DNA from: Bacillus gaemokensis
Lineage (GTDB): Bacteria; Bacillota; Bacilli; Bacillales; Bacillaceae_G
Assembly (NCBI RefSeq): GCF_001590835.1
Contig: NZ_LTAQ01000001.1
Span: forward strand, 483,989-547,988
Direction of reading: 5' to 3'
DNA: 64,000 bases
Each line of letters begins with the position of its first letter. Position 1 is the first letter of the stretch. This document shows, piece after piece, positions 26,704 to 35,015 of the stretch. A model generated the notes under the pieces. That model was not told where the DNA came from. It saw only the letters and a list, made by a program, of their open reading frames with translations, and did no database searches. The translations under genes and the position numbers were made by a program.

Positions 26704-27055
26704 GTTCTTTCCCCCTTATGCTGTCTATGACAAATCAATAAAAGTTGGCTTCCCGTATCTAAACATTTTTGATTCTGAAAAGATAGGATATACGGAATCT
26801 CATACCGTTTTTTTATGAAAGCGTAAATAAAAAAGCACTTTCTTGGATAAAATACGAAAGATTCCATACATTTCACACCATTATCCTAACATTTTTCGAT
26901 CTATTTCATCAATATTCTAGCATAAAAAATAATTTAGAATTTTTCCATCTTATAAACGTAAGAATATCTTCCCTACAAAATACTAAAAAGAAAAGTATTT
27001 TAGACAACGGAGATAACATGAATCGTTTTACTTTACAGAAGGTAGGAGAGTCTCA
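26704..27055. other. Divergent intergenic region gcvT / yqhH, no gene
   Basis: 352 bases with promoters for both directions presumably inside. GAAAGCG / GCACTTTC-type and ACGG / CCGT short hairpins exist at about 26818-26846 and 26790-26812, but no glycine aptamer core and no reading frame with a ribosome site is visible. Confidence 0.6.
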
Positions 27056-28738
27056 ATGAATGTCGATATTTCCGTAGATCGAACATGGCAAAATAATTTT
27101 TTAAAACGAATTGATGAAGACGGTCCTTGGACAAATTGGGACTTGTATCATCTAGCCTATGAAACAGAAAAATCATTGCTTGTACCTACATTTGATGGTT
27201 TACAAGCACCGAAACATTTATCACATTTCACACCGCTTCCTCATCAGTTAGAAGTCGCACAAACTGTAATTGAACAAATGAATGGAAAAGCGATACTAGC
27301 AGATGAAGTTGGACTTGGAAAAACAATTGAAGCCGGTCTTATTTTAAAAGAATATATGGTACGCGGCCTTGTAAAAAAGGTGCTTATACTCGTTCCAGCC
27401 TCCCTTGTTTCACAGTGGGCATATGAACTCAATACAAAGTTTTTCATTCCTGCTGTTGCTCAGAAAAAAAGTTATTCATGGGAACAAGCTGACGTTATTG
27501 TTTCATCAATCGATACAGCGAAGCGGTCACCGCATCGTGACATTGTTTTAAATCTAGAATATGATCTCATCATTATTGATGAAGCACATAAACTCAAAAA
27601 TAATAAAACAAAAAACTATGAATTTGCGCAACGTTTAAAAAAGAAATTTTGTTTATTGCTAACTGCAACACCTGTTCAAAACCGAATTGATGAAATCTTT
27701 AATCTTGTTTCTTTATTGAAACCAGGACATTTAGGTAATCAATCTAACTTTGAAGAATATTATGCTTCTAAAAATCGATCAGCAGAGTCCGATGAAGATT
27801 TAAAAGAGCTCATTAACAAAGTTATGGTACGAAATCGACGACATAACACAGGAATCGATTGGCCGAAAAGACACGTCCGAACAATATTTGTTGATTTTAA
27901 CGAAGAAGAACAAGCTTTGTATAGCGCCATCGAAAAATGGAAAGGACAAGATGCATTTACTTCTGCCTTTTCATCATTAACTTTGAAACGAGAAGTATGT
28001 AGTAGCCGTGAAGCGGTGTATTACTCACTCAAAAAACATGTAGAAAAAAGACAAAAAGAAAATGAACATTACATACGAGATCCATATATTGACGTGCTAA
28101 TGGATAAAATCAACCATATCCCTTTTAACTCAAAAGCCAATCAAGCATTAGAACTTATAAAAGAAATTGATGATAAAGTCGTGATTTTTACAGAGTATAG
28201 AGCCACGCAAATGTATTTACAATGGTTTTTAAAACAACACGGTATTTCATCAGTTCCTTTTCGCGGTGGATTTAAACGCGGAAAAAAAGATTGGATGAAA
28301 GAGCTTTTTCAAAACCATGCACAAGTGTTAATTGCAACAGAAGCTGGCGGCGAAGGGATCAATTTACAATTTTGCAGTCATATGATTAACTACGATTTAC
28401 CATGGAATCCGATGAGGCTTGAACAACGAATTGGACGTATTCACAGGCTTGGTCAAAAAAATGATGTTCATATTTATAACTTAGCAACAAAACATACAGT
28501 TGAAGAGCATATTTTGAAACTTCTGTATGAAAAAATCAATTTATTCGAGCGGGTCATCGGTGAACTTGATGAGATTTTAACGCGAATTAATATGAAAAAT
28601 ATCGATGCTCATATTCAAGAAATTTTCGCGCAGTCAAAGAGCGAAGGAGAGATCCGAATTAAGATGGAAAACTTAACGTCTATTATCGACTTTGCAAAGC
28701 GAAATGAAGCTGAGGTGCAAGGCTATGCAGCAACATGA
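27056..28738 (+). CDS. yqhH: SNF2-type DEAD-like helicase YqhH
   Basis: 560 residues. Motif I ILADEVGLGKTIEAGLI at about 80-96, motif II LIIIDEAHKLKN at about 173-184, motif III LLTATPVQN, then the helicase C domain with EAGGEGINLQFCSHMINYDLPW and motif VI RIGRIHRLGQ. This is the SNF2/RapA-type duplex-DNA translocase core without extra DNA-binding domains. YqhH function is unknown. It overlaps yqhG by 14 bases, so the two are co-translated. Confidence 0.92.
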   Translation: MNVDISVDRTWQNNFLKRIDEDGPWTNWDLYHLAYETEKSLLVPTFDGLQAPKHLSHFTPLPHQLEVAQTVIEQMNGKAILADEVGLGKTIEAGLILKEYMVRGLVKKVLILVPASLVSQWAYELNTKFFIPAVAQKKSYSWEQADVIVSSIDTAKRSPHRDIVLNLEYDLIIIDEAHKLKNNKTKNYEFAQRLKKKFCLLLTATPVQNRIDEIFNLVSLLKPGHLGNQSNFEEYYASKNRSAESDEDLKELINKVMVRNRRHNTGIDWPKRHVRTIFVDFNEEEQALYSAIEKWKGQDAFTSAFSSLTLKREVCSSREAVYYSLKKHVEKRQKENEHYIRDPYIDVLMDKINHIPFNSKANQALELIKEIDDKVVIFTEYRATQMYLQWFLKQHGISSVPFRGGFKRGKKDWMKELFQNHAQVLIATEAGGEGINLQFCSHMINYDLPWNPMRLEQRIGRIHRLGQKNDVHIYNLATKHTVEEHILKLLYEKINLFERVIGELDEILTRINMKNIDAHIQEIFAQSKSEGEIRIKMENLTSIIDFAKRNEAEVQGYAAT

Positions 28739-29519
28739 AATTCATCATTATTTATGGAACTTTTTTGAAGCGAATGAATGCGAAATTTTACAGCGTTCCC
28801 CACATCTATTAGATGTGCAGCTAACAATCGAAATGGATAAATTATTAATGAATCGTCCTTTCTATTGGCATTATCTTGAGAAAACGGGTGGCATACCAAA
28901 TCCGATGCGACTTACTCTTATTACAGATTCCAAGAGTGACGAAGACGAAGGTGAGCTGATTCACTACGGCTCCCCTCGCCTGCATCAAATCTTTCAAACA
29001 ACAAAGGAACTTGGCTCCTACATACGTTTATTCGAAGATGTGACTCCTAGCGGTACGACACATACACCACTTCATCCATGGCTTGGTCTTAATATAAAGG
29101 TGTCCTATCAATGTGATCGAAAGAAAGATATGCTGCATTCCATAGGGATTCATCTGATTTCTGGAACAATGATTACAAACTTTCATGAAACCTTAGCAAA
29201 GATTCGCCTTACACCTAAAATACCAGATTTCAGTTTTACACTCTCTCCAATTATTAAACCGCAAAGCGGATTACAGCGAGTAGAAGATGCACTAAAGAGT
29301 ATTATTTCAGCAGATGATCATACATGGGCGAAAGAAGCAAGAGTGCGTTGGAATCATGATTTACAGCTTCTAAGCCGTTTTTATGAAGAAAGTGAAGAGC
29401 TTCCTGAGAGCTATGAAATCGAAAAGCAGGCACTAAGGGAACAATATGAACCCCGTATTACGATGCAAATTATAAACGGTGGTCTCTTCTATGTTACCGC
29501 TAATCATTTTCTTTCATGA
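28725..29519 (+). CDS. yqhG: YqhG family protein
   Basis: 264 residues; ATG 28725 is inside the end of yqhH and GAGGTG lies 8 bases before it. Soluble acidic/basic mixed protein; N-terminal MQQHEIHHYLWNFFEANECEILQ. Always paired with the YqhH helicase in Bacillus, so a partner or regulatory role is plausible, but function is unknown. Confidence 0.88.
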   Translation: MQQHEIHHYLWNFFEANECEILQRSPHLLDVQLTIEMDKLLMNRPFYWHYLEKTGGIPNPMRLTLITDSKSDEDEGELIHYGSPRLHQIFQTTKELGSYIRLFEDVTPSGTTHTPLHPWLGLNIKVSYQCDRKKDMLHSIGIHLISGTMITNFHETLAKIRLTPKIPDFSFTLSPIIKPQSGLQRVEDALKSIISADDHTWAKEARVRWNHDLQLLSRFYEESEELPESYEIEKQALREQYEPRITMQIINGGLFYVTANHFLS

Positions 29520-29520
29520 A

Positions 29521-29553
29521 AAAAGCTCCTTCATTTCAGAAGGAGCTTTTCTT
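29521..29553. terminator. Bidirectional terminator after yqhG
   Basis: AAAAGCTCCTTC / GAAGGAGCTTTT, 12-bp perfect arms with a 6-base loop. It ends yqhHG and the convergent 48-residue gene at 29552-29698. Confidence 0.9.
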
Positions 29554-29698
29554 ATATTTTCCCATTGTACTTTCTGCCGTCATTATGCTCTTGTTGTTGT
29601 TTTTCTGTCATACGCTTTTGATACTCTCGATCTTTTGCACTCACATGATTTGCATCTGTTGGAAGATTCTTTTTCGAACGTCCTATTCCATTGCTCAT
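29552..29698 (-). CDS. Small hydrophilic protein, 48 residues
   Basis: ATG 29698 with AAGGGG upstream. Reads MSNGIGRSKKNLPTDANHV, then a Lys/Gln/Glu-rich tail ending DGRKYNGKI. No hydrophobic segment. Composition resembles small spore-core or stress proteins (Asn, Gln, Lys, Gly rich), but I cannot match it to a named SASP. It ends on the strong shared terminator, which supports expression. Confidence 0.6.
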   Translation of the reverse strand: MSNGIGRSKKNLPTDANHVSAKDREYQKRMTEKQQQEHNDGRKYNGKI

Positions 29699-29770
29699 TT
29701 CTTTCACCCCTTAAGCTTTTCAAATTCATCCTTATTTTCAGCTAGAGGAGCAATCCTTATACAAATAAAT

Positions 29771-29795
29771 AAGAGGAGCTTTTCGCTCCTCTTAC
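29771..29795 (-). terminator. Hairpin at the end of the 75-residue gene
   Basis: AAGAGGAGC / GCTCCTCTT arms with a 5-base loop overlapping the stop codon at 29792; the minus strand continues with ATTTATTTG, a weak T run. Confidence 0.65.
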
Positions 29796-30019
29796 TCCTT
29801 CACATATTTCTGAAACATATCATGTATGCCTTGATTTACGAGATGAGAGATCTGTTCGTCAGATTTATGCGGATAACGATCACGCAACCTGATAGATGCC
29901 TTCACCATTAAATTTTCTAATACAGAACGACCACCTTCACCATAAATAATTTCAGCATACTCTACAAGCCTTCCATCTTCTATTGTTGCTGGATTATGAT
30001 TGAAGAAAAACTTACTCAT
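29792..30019 (-). CDS. Hypothetical protein, 75 residues
   Basis: ATG 30019 with GAGAGG 8 bases upstream (GTG 30028 lies too close to that site). Soluble, mixed helical, with RYPHKSDEQISHLVNQGIHDMF. No motif recognised. Confidence 0.6.
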   Translation of the reverse strand: MSKFFFNHNPATIEDGRLVEYAEIIYGEGGRSVLENLMVKASIRLRDRYPHKSDEQISHLVNQGIHDMFQKYVKE

Positions 30020-30210
30020 TGTCTCCACCTCTCTTTTTTGATAACGTTTACATTTATATAGATTATTTATGTTATTTATTTCACAATATTGTATTCATGT
30101 ATAGATGATTAGTTTCATTATAAAACAACATGACGATAGGAATAATGTAAATTTTCGTCAATTTTGTGAACAAACACTAAAAATGAAAGCGTTTTAATTA
30201 TTATATAATA

Positions 30211-30243
30211 AAAAAGATTACCACGCTAGGGGCAATCTTTTTA
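30211..30243 (-). terminator. Terminator of ykuUV
   Basis: GATTACC / GGCAATC arms (one mismatch) with T5 on the minus-strand side, 19 bases after the ykuV stop. Confidence 0.6.
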
Positions 30244-30261
30244 TTTCTATTAAACTATGAC

Positions 30262-30714
30262 TTACGCTTCGTTTGCTTCGTTTAGTACACGCTCAAGACG
30301 TTTGCGAAGCATTGGCATACCGCTGCCACCTGCTTGGAAATGACGAAGTTTTCCTTCTTTATCAAATACATAATAAGCAGGAACATATTTATTTTCAAAT
30401 CCATCTGTAATCGCATGTTTGCTATCAACTAAAATTGGTTGAATAATATCGTGGCTCTCTGCCATTTTTTCAATTACTGCTAAGTCTAAATCTTCTTCTG
30501 AACGAGGCATATGAACTGCCACAACGTTTAAGCGGTCGTCATACTCATCACGTAATTCATTTACTTCTGGCATCGCTTCTTTACATAAGTAACAACTTAC
30601 AGACCAAAAATGAATTAATGTCGGCTTGTCGCCAATTAAATCTTCACGCGTTACTGCGTCGTTTAAAATTTCTGTTGCCCCTTCTAATGATGGCATTTGC
30701 TCACGTAATTTCAT
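30262..30714 (-). CDS. ykuV: Thiol-disulfide oxidoreductase YkuV
   Basis: 150 residues, thioredoxin fold of the TlpA/AhpC-like group. Active-site CYLC at Cys41-Cys44 in FWSVSCYLCKEAMPEVNEL, cis-Pro in KYVPAYYVFD, C-terminal GGSGMPMLRKRLERVL. No signal peptide, so cytoplasmic. YkuV reduces disulfides, probably together with the peroxiredoxin YkuU encoded 28 bases upstream. Confidence 0.93.
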   Translation of the reverse strand: MKLREQMPSLEGATEILNDAVTREDLIGDKPTLIHFWSVSCYLCKEAMPEVNELRDEYDDRLNVVAVHMPRSEEDLDLAVIEKMAESHDIIQPILVDSKHAITDGFENKYVPAYYVFDKEGKLRHFQAGGSGMPMLRKRLERVLNEANEA

Positions 30715-30742
30715 TCTATTTATTCCTCCTATGATCTACAAA

Positions 30743-31285
30743 TTATAGAGTTTCTTGTCCTGGTTTCCAGTTTGCTGGGCAAAGTCCGCCTGTTTGCAAT
30801 GCCTGAAGAACACGTAATACTTCGTCTACTTCACGTCCGATATTGTTATGGTGTACAACTTGGTACATTAATTCGCCTTCTGGACTAATGATAAATAATC
30901 CACGTAGTGCAATTCCTTCATCTTCTAATAACACGCCGTAGTCACTTGATACAACATGATTTGTATCAGCTGCTAATGGGTAGCGTAAGTCGTCTAAACC
31001 ATTTTTCGTACGATCTGTATTAATCCACGCTAAGTGTGTGTGTACAGTATCTGTAGAAACACCGATTACTTCTGCATCTAAATCTTCGAACTCATCGTAG
31101 CGATCAGATAATGCGATAATTTCTGTTGGGCAAACGAAAGTGAAGTCCATTGGATAGAAATATAATACTGTCCATTTATCATTTTTCATATTTTCTTCTA
31201 AGCTAACATTTTTGAATTCTTTATTTGGCATTACTGCATTCATTTCGAATCTTGGCGCTTGTTTTCCTACTAAACGTTTTGTCAT
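30743..31285 (-). CDS. ykuU: 2-Cys peroxiredoxin YkuU
   Basis: 180 residues from ATG 31285 (MTKRLVGKQAPRFEM), matching YkuU length; an ATG 12 bases upstream touches the GGAGG site and is unlikely. Peroxidatic Cys52 in MDFTFVCPTE and resolving Cys in GGLCPANWKPGQ near the end. It reduces hydrogen peroxide and organic peroxides using a thiol donor such as YkuV. A PerR-box-like element lies over its promoter. Confidence 0.94.
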   Translation of the reverse strand: MTKRLVGKQAPRFEMNAVMPNKEFKNVSLEENMKNDKWTVLYFYPMDFTFVCPTEIIALSDRYDEFEDLDAEVIGVSTDTVHTHLAWINTDRTKNGLDDLRYPLAADTNHVVSSDYGVLLEDEGIALRGLFIISPEGELMYQVVHHNNIGREVDEVLRVLQALQTGGLCPANWKPGQETL

Positions 31286-31329
31286 ATCTATATTCATCCT
31301 CCTGAAGCTAATTGAGATTAATTTCTAAT

Positions 31330-31344
31330 TTATAATGATTACAA
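31330..31344. promoter_or_regulatory. PerR box candidate upstream of ykuU
   Basis: TTATAATGATTACAA matches the known PerR consensus TTATAATNATTATAA at all but one position. It lies just downstream of the minus-strand -10 (31350-31355), a repressor position. Confidence 0.75.
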
Positions 31345-31349
31345 TTTGT

Positions 31350-31379
31350 ATTATATACAAGTTATCAAATTAAAGTCAA
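31350..31379 (-). promoter_or_regulatory. Promoter of ykuUV
   Basis: On the minus strand TTGACT (31374-31379), 18-base spacer, TATAAT (31350-31355), followed by the PerR-like box. Confidence 0.65.
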
Positions 31380-31483
31380 CACTAAATTAAAATTATTTTA
31401 ATTTGATTTCAATTATCAATTAATCTTGTGCAATATTCAGAAATTCTATTGTAAAATAGACCTATTACTTAAGGAGGCATAAC

Positions 31484-32116
31484 ATGAACCAAAATAAGAA
31501 AGTTGTATTCGATCTTATCTTTTATCTCGTCTTTCCTTTTGTCATTTGGAAATTCGCAAAAACTCATATTGATCCTTATTACGCGATGCTTATTTCCTCA
31601 GTACCGGGAATTCTTTATACACTCTACTGCTTCAAAAAGGAGAAGCAGTTCCATGTGACTGGATTCTTCATTCTCACTACTCTTATCACAAATACGACTG
31701 TAGATCTACTATCTGGATCTGCTGAACGTATGCTTTGGAACGATGTATATTATCATATCGTGCTTGGGTTGATCGTCATTTGTACAATCTTTATTAAGAA
31801 ACCACTCATGTTATATTTCGCAGCTGATATTGCGGTACTTCAAGGACATGACCGAAATGAAAGCCGCGCTCTTTACCGTGACAAACGCATATATCCAGCG
31901 TTGCAATATTTAACACTATTTTTTGGTCTCCAGTTTATCGCAAAGAGCTGTTTAAAGATCTATTTTATTTCTGTTTTTGGAGTAGAAGGATATGGCGAAA
32001 TGAGGGCCATTATGACCGCAGTTGGTTGGGGTATTTCTATCTGCCTCGGCATAGGATTTGTTTGGGTAAGTAACAAAATAAACCTGGTAACAGAAAAAAA
32101 AGAAACCGCACACTAA
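31484..32116 (+). CDS. VC0807-type membrane protein, 210 residues
   Basis: Start after AAGGAGG. Six hydrophobic helices (about 10-25, 32-48, 58-72, 88-103, 140-160 and 175-195), a loop with DIAVLQGHDRNESRALYR. Length and layout fit the VC0807/DUF3159-like family of predicted inner membrane proteins; function unknown. Confidence 0.6.
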   Translation: MNQNKKVVFDLIFYLVFPFVIWKFAKTHIDPYYAMLISSVPGILYTLYCFKKEKQFHVTGFFILTTLITNTTVDLLSGSAERMLWNDVYYHIVLGLIVICTIFIKKPLMLYFAADIAVLQGHDRNESRALYRDKRIYPALQYLTLFFGLQFIAKSCLKIYFISVFGVEGYGEMRAIMTAVGWGISICLGIGFVWVSNKINLVTEKKETAH

Positions 32117-32154
32117 AAATCCCCCTGTACAATACATGTACAGGGGGATTTTTA
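32115..32154 (+). terminator. Terminator of the VC0807-type gene
   Basis: AAAATCCCCCTGTAC / GTACAGGGGGATTTT arms, short loop, T5 after; begins at the stop codon. Confidence 0.9.
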
Positions 32155-32253
32155 TAGGTTTATCTGTCGAATCGATGACGAGTACACACTCGTCTCAAAA
32201 ATCTTACTATACCGCCTAGCACAATTACTAGCGGTAAATCATTCCAATTTTTA

Positions 32254-32454
32254 TTAACTTGATTTTTGTCTTTTCTTCTTTACTTTTTGATAAAACAAAG
32301 CAGCGCTAAGTGGCATCATGCCAAACCATCTATTTAAAAAAGGCGCTTTTTCAGCACGACGCTGCTGCTTTTGCTGCTTTCGATCCTCTTTTGGAGCATC
32401 CATATACGATACGAATTGTTGCGTTACAAAACGCACATAATCATTAGTAGACAT
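32254..32454 (-). CDS. yqzE: YqzE family protein
   Basis: 66 residues, AGAGGTGATG before the ATG. MSTNDYVRFVTQQFVSYMD, basic Gln/Arg/Lys-rich middle, then RWFGMMPLSAALFYQKVKKK with a short hydrophobic segment. Matches YqzE, which lies next to comG in B. subtilis. Confidence 0.85.
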   Translation of the reverse strand: MSTNDYVRFVTQQFVSYMDAPKEDRKQQKQQRRAEKAPFLNRWFGMMPLSAALFYQKVKKKRQKSS

Positions 32455-32489
32455 ATCATCACCTCTACTTGGTTAGTATGTCCACTTTT

Positions 32490-32987
32490 TTATGCATTAA
32501 TCTTAAGACGTAGCGCTTCCATAATTTCTTGCACACTTTTATTTGTCGTATCAATGTGTATCGTCGCTTCTTCATAAAAAGAACGGCGATTCTCAAATTT
32601 CGCTACAAACGCCTCTATATTCTCTTTTTGAAATAAAGGACGCGTTATATCTTCACGAAGACGCTCTGCGATTACGTATGGATCACAATATAAATACACA
32701 ACAGTTCCATTCTCTTTCATCCACTGGCGGTTCTCCACGCGTTCAACGATTCCACCACCTGTTGTAATAATTAAGTCACTCGTTGGCAATGAACGTAGCA
32801 TGTCAATTTCATATTGACGGAAAGAGCCTTCCCCTTCTTCCGAAAAAATATCACGAATTACCTTCCCTTGCTGCTCTTCAATTTTTTGATCCGTATCTAC
32901 AACAGCAATACCAAGCTCTTTACTTAATGCTTTTCCAATTGTTGTTTTGCCTGCTCCCATATAACCTGTTATGTAAATGGACTTCAC
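32490..32987 (-). CDS. aroK: Shikimate kinase
   Basis: 165 residues. Walker [13 protein letters not shown] at 8-19, shikimate-binding [11 protein letters not shown] and [12 protein letters not shown], lid region REDITRPLF. It phosphorylates shikimate at C3 with ATP. In the cytoplasm it follows AroQ in the pathway, whose gene is at 5304-5744. It lies between comG and yqzE. Confidence 0.94.
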   Translation of the reverse strand: MKSIYITGYMGAGKTTIGKALSKELGIAVVDTDQKIEEQQGKVIRDIFSEEGEGSFRQYEIDMLRSLPTSDLIITTGGGIVERVENRQWMKENGTVVYLYCDPYVIAERLREDITRPLFQKENIEAFVAKFENRRSFYEEATIHIDTTNKSVQEIMEALRLKINA

Positions 32988-33081
32988 TTTGTTTCCTCTT
33001 TTCTATTTGGTGATTCATTATTTATTATTTGTATTATAACGAAAGATGTTGTTTAGTTTATATAATTCTCTACAAAATGAA

Positions 33082-33124
33082 TAAAAAACGTTTTGTTCTT
33101 AAGTCTCGATTAAGAACAAAACGT
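33082..33124 (-). terminator. Terminator of the comG operon
   Basis: 15-bp perfect arms ACGTTTTGTTCTTAA / TTAAGAACAAAACGT with a 7-base loop; on the minus strand followed by TTTTTTATT, 20 bases after the comGG stop. Confidence 0.88.
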
Positions 33125-33143
33125 AATGTAAACCACCTGTATT

Positions 33144-33518
33144 TCATCTTGTTTCTACCCAGTTTATAATCTTTCTATTTTCTTTATCGTACTGAAAATT
33201 CACTTTATACTCCCTACGTTGCTTCGTTAAACATTGTAATGAAACAAAGACCGTTTCATTTTCAAATATATAACTCCCACTTGCTTGACCTTTTTCATAT
33301 AGGAATGAAAACATACTATTTTTCTCTTTTTGCTGCAAATCTTGCTTGATATTTGAAACAGCTTGATCAGTAAGCTCTTCAAGAATAAATTTCTGTTCTG
33401 CTTCTATATAAAATTTTTTATCAGATAGGAGCATATTCGTTTCATATATAAAGAATGAAAACAGTAAAAAAAGAAGAATCAACGTCCCTGGCATCGCAAA
33501 GCCCTCTTGCTTTCTCAT
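33144..33518 (-). CDS. comGG: Competence protein ComGG
   Basis: 124 residues with an N-terminal hydrophobic helix (about 9-29) and no canonical prepilin cleavage motif, as usual for ComGG. It is a minor component of the transformation pseudopilus. Overlaps comGF by 4 bases. Identification rests mainly on its place as the last gene of comGABCDEFG. Confidence 0.88.
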   Translation of the reverse strand: MRKQEGFAMPGTLILLFLLFSFFIYETNMLLSDKKFYIEAEQKFILEELTDQAVSNIKQDLQQKEKNSMFSFLYEKGQASGSYIFENETVFVSLQCLTKQRREYKVNFQYDKENRKIINWVETR

Positions 33519-33976
33519 GTCATCATCTCGATTGCCACGTAACGCGTCGCTACACCATGATATATTTTACCGCTTATATCTTGTACATGTACGGATAACG
33601 TATAGGGCGTCAATTCATAAGAAATCATTCTTACCTTTTGTAATATAATTTCTCTTCCTAACCTATTTACTTTTCTCACAACATTCCGATTTAACCTTTC
33701 ATACGTTACAACTTCACCATTGTTCATTTGAAACAGTACGTCCTTCCCTTCTTTCTCTGATAATACAACTTTCCCCATTGGAACTTCTCGAAACTCTAAC
33801 TGGACTTGTTCCATGAACACATCCCATTCCCAATTATTCATTTCCTTCGAATACGGTTTCTCGATAAATAAACTATGCAAGCGTGGTACAAGAAGAAAGA
33901 AAACCGATAAGAACAACAAGCATAAAATCATTTCTAACAATGTAAACCCCGCTTCTAACTTCTTATTTTTTCGCAT
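33515..33976 (-). CDS. comGF: Competence protein ComGF
   Basis: 153 residues from the ATG before RKNKKLEAGFTLLEM; a longer reading frame (to 34039) has no good ribosome site, and GGAGG lies 16 bases upstream. N-terminal prepilin-like helix GFTLLEMILCLLFLSVFF. Minor pseudopilin of DNA uptake. Its start overlaps the comGE end by 14 bases. Confidence 0.85.
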   Translation of the reverse strand: MRKNKKLEAGFTLLEMILCLLFLSVFFLLVPRLHSLFIEKPYSKEMNNWEWDVFMEQVQLEFREVPMGKVVLSEKEGKDVLFQMNNGEVVTYERLNRNVVRKVNRLGREIILQKVRMISYELTPYTLSVHVQDISGKIYHGVATRYVAIEMMT

Positions 33977-34280
33977 GACGACATTGTTCCATCCTCCTTT
34001 GTTTGACATCCTTCCAAATGGCACAAACTTCTTCCCCACGCCAATACGTCTGATACACAGTACGATCTATTGTCTCTTCTTTTGCTTGCTTCTCTTCATT
34101 TTGATGCACATATAACGCAAATTCCTTCTTCAGTAATACTTGCGCCTTATAGCGAATTTGTATATTTTTTCTTTCTTGCATAATGAAAAGTGTTTGCGGC
34201 AGCAAAAGTGCTACTGCCATCATTAATAAACTTAACGATACGAGCATTTCGAGCATAACTGATCCTCTTTGACACTTCAC
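33963..34280 (-). CDS. comGE: Competence protein ComGE
   Basis: 105 residues from GTG 34280 (VKCQRGSVMLEML) with GAGGGAGA about 10 bases upstream. Prepilin-like N-terminal helix follows. GTG is placed so that its TGA would end an intact comGD (GTGA overlap), the usual coupling in this operon. A longer frame to 34358 has no such support. Confidence 0.8.
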   Translation of the reverse strand: MKCQRGSVMLEMLVSLSLLMMAVALLLPQTLFIMQERKNIQIRYKAQVLLKKEFALYVHQNEEKQAKEETIDRTVYQTYWRGEEVCAIWKDVKQRRMEQCRHAKK

Positions 34281-34704
34281 GATACGTAAATCTCCCTCTT
34301 CCAAGCTGGAATACAATTTCGTAGGTACGTGCACGATAGGAAAGTAAAAGTGTGCCACCTTGATTTATATTTCCACTTGCGTTATAAGTCATCGGATTAG
34401 GAAAAGTATTTAAATCAATCTTTATATCACGGTCATATTCCCGAGTAAAGATAAATTGTTTCTCACCAGATTTTCCAATACGATACAAATGGTTCTCGGG
34501 GAACCATCGCAATGTATAACGTTTCCGGTGACCTATTGCTAACTGCTGCATATACAAAACATCTTGCGAAAATTGTTTTAAAAATTGCTCTACCTTTTGT
34601 TTTTCGTATAGAGGGGTCACATTAAAATAGGTGATGACGCTTAATATAGAAATTACACATAAAACGAGGAGCATTTCTAAAAACGTAAAGCCGTTTTGTT
34701 TCAC
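34147..34704 (-). pseudogene. comGD: Competence pseudopilin ComGD, 3-prime frameshift
   Basis: Prepilin N-terminus MKQNGFTFLEMLLVL with cleavage and helix, overlapping comGC by 4 bases. The open frame is 185 residues; the family is about 143. The end reads GRGRFTYREVSKR and runs 134 bases into comGE. Adding one T to the T3 at 34288-34290 gives GRGRFYVS followed by a TGA at 34277-34279, overlapping the comGE GTG, and a 142-residue protein. So either a one-base deletion or a sequence error. Confidence 0.7.
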
Positions 34705-35003
34705 GATTTACCAACGGATACTGTACCATCCTCACTTGAAATACTAATTGGCTCACCTTTCGGACAAGTCGTAGAAGTGATGTATTTGTCTTTTACTAGA
34801 TCATCTACTGTTGGTATTTTATTGTTTTGTAATTGATAAGCTTGTACTTGTGCTTCTACAGATTTCACGTAAGCATCGCAGCCCTTTCCTTGTACCGACG
34901 AACGCTGTTTAATTACATTTGGAATAATTAATAAAAGCAATACCGAAATAACGACCATTACTAATAACATTTCTAACAGAGTAAATCCTTTTTCATTTTT
35001 CAT
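34701..35003 (-). CDS. comGC: Major competence pseudopilin ComGC
   Basis: 100 residues. Type IV prepilin signal KNEKGFTLLEMLLVMVV with Glu5 of the mature helix and a periplasmic-type C-terminus containing two Cys that can form a disulfide. ComGC is the main pseudopilus subunit for DNA uptake. AGGAGG ribosome site; ends 4 bases inside comGD. Confidence 0.95.
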   Translation of the reverse strand: MKNEKGFTLLEMLLVMVVISVLLLLIIPNVIKQRSSVQGKGCDAYVKSVEAQVQAYQLQNNKIPTVDDLVKDKYITSTTCPKGEPISISSEDGTVSVGKS

Positions 35004-35015
35004 TAAGAGCGCCTC

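Noticed and set aside
26785-26850. Glycine riboswitch remnant before gcvT
   Set aside because: Small hairpins only; none of the conserved aptamer core bases.
30184-30197. cre-like TGAAAGCGTTTTAA
   Set aside because: One key position (C13) does not fit and it is not placed at a clear promoter.
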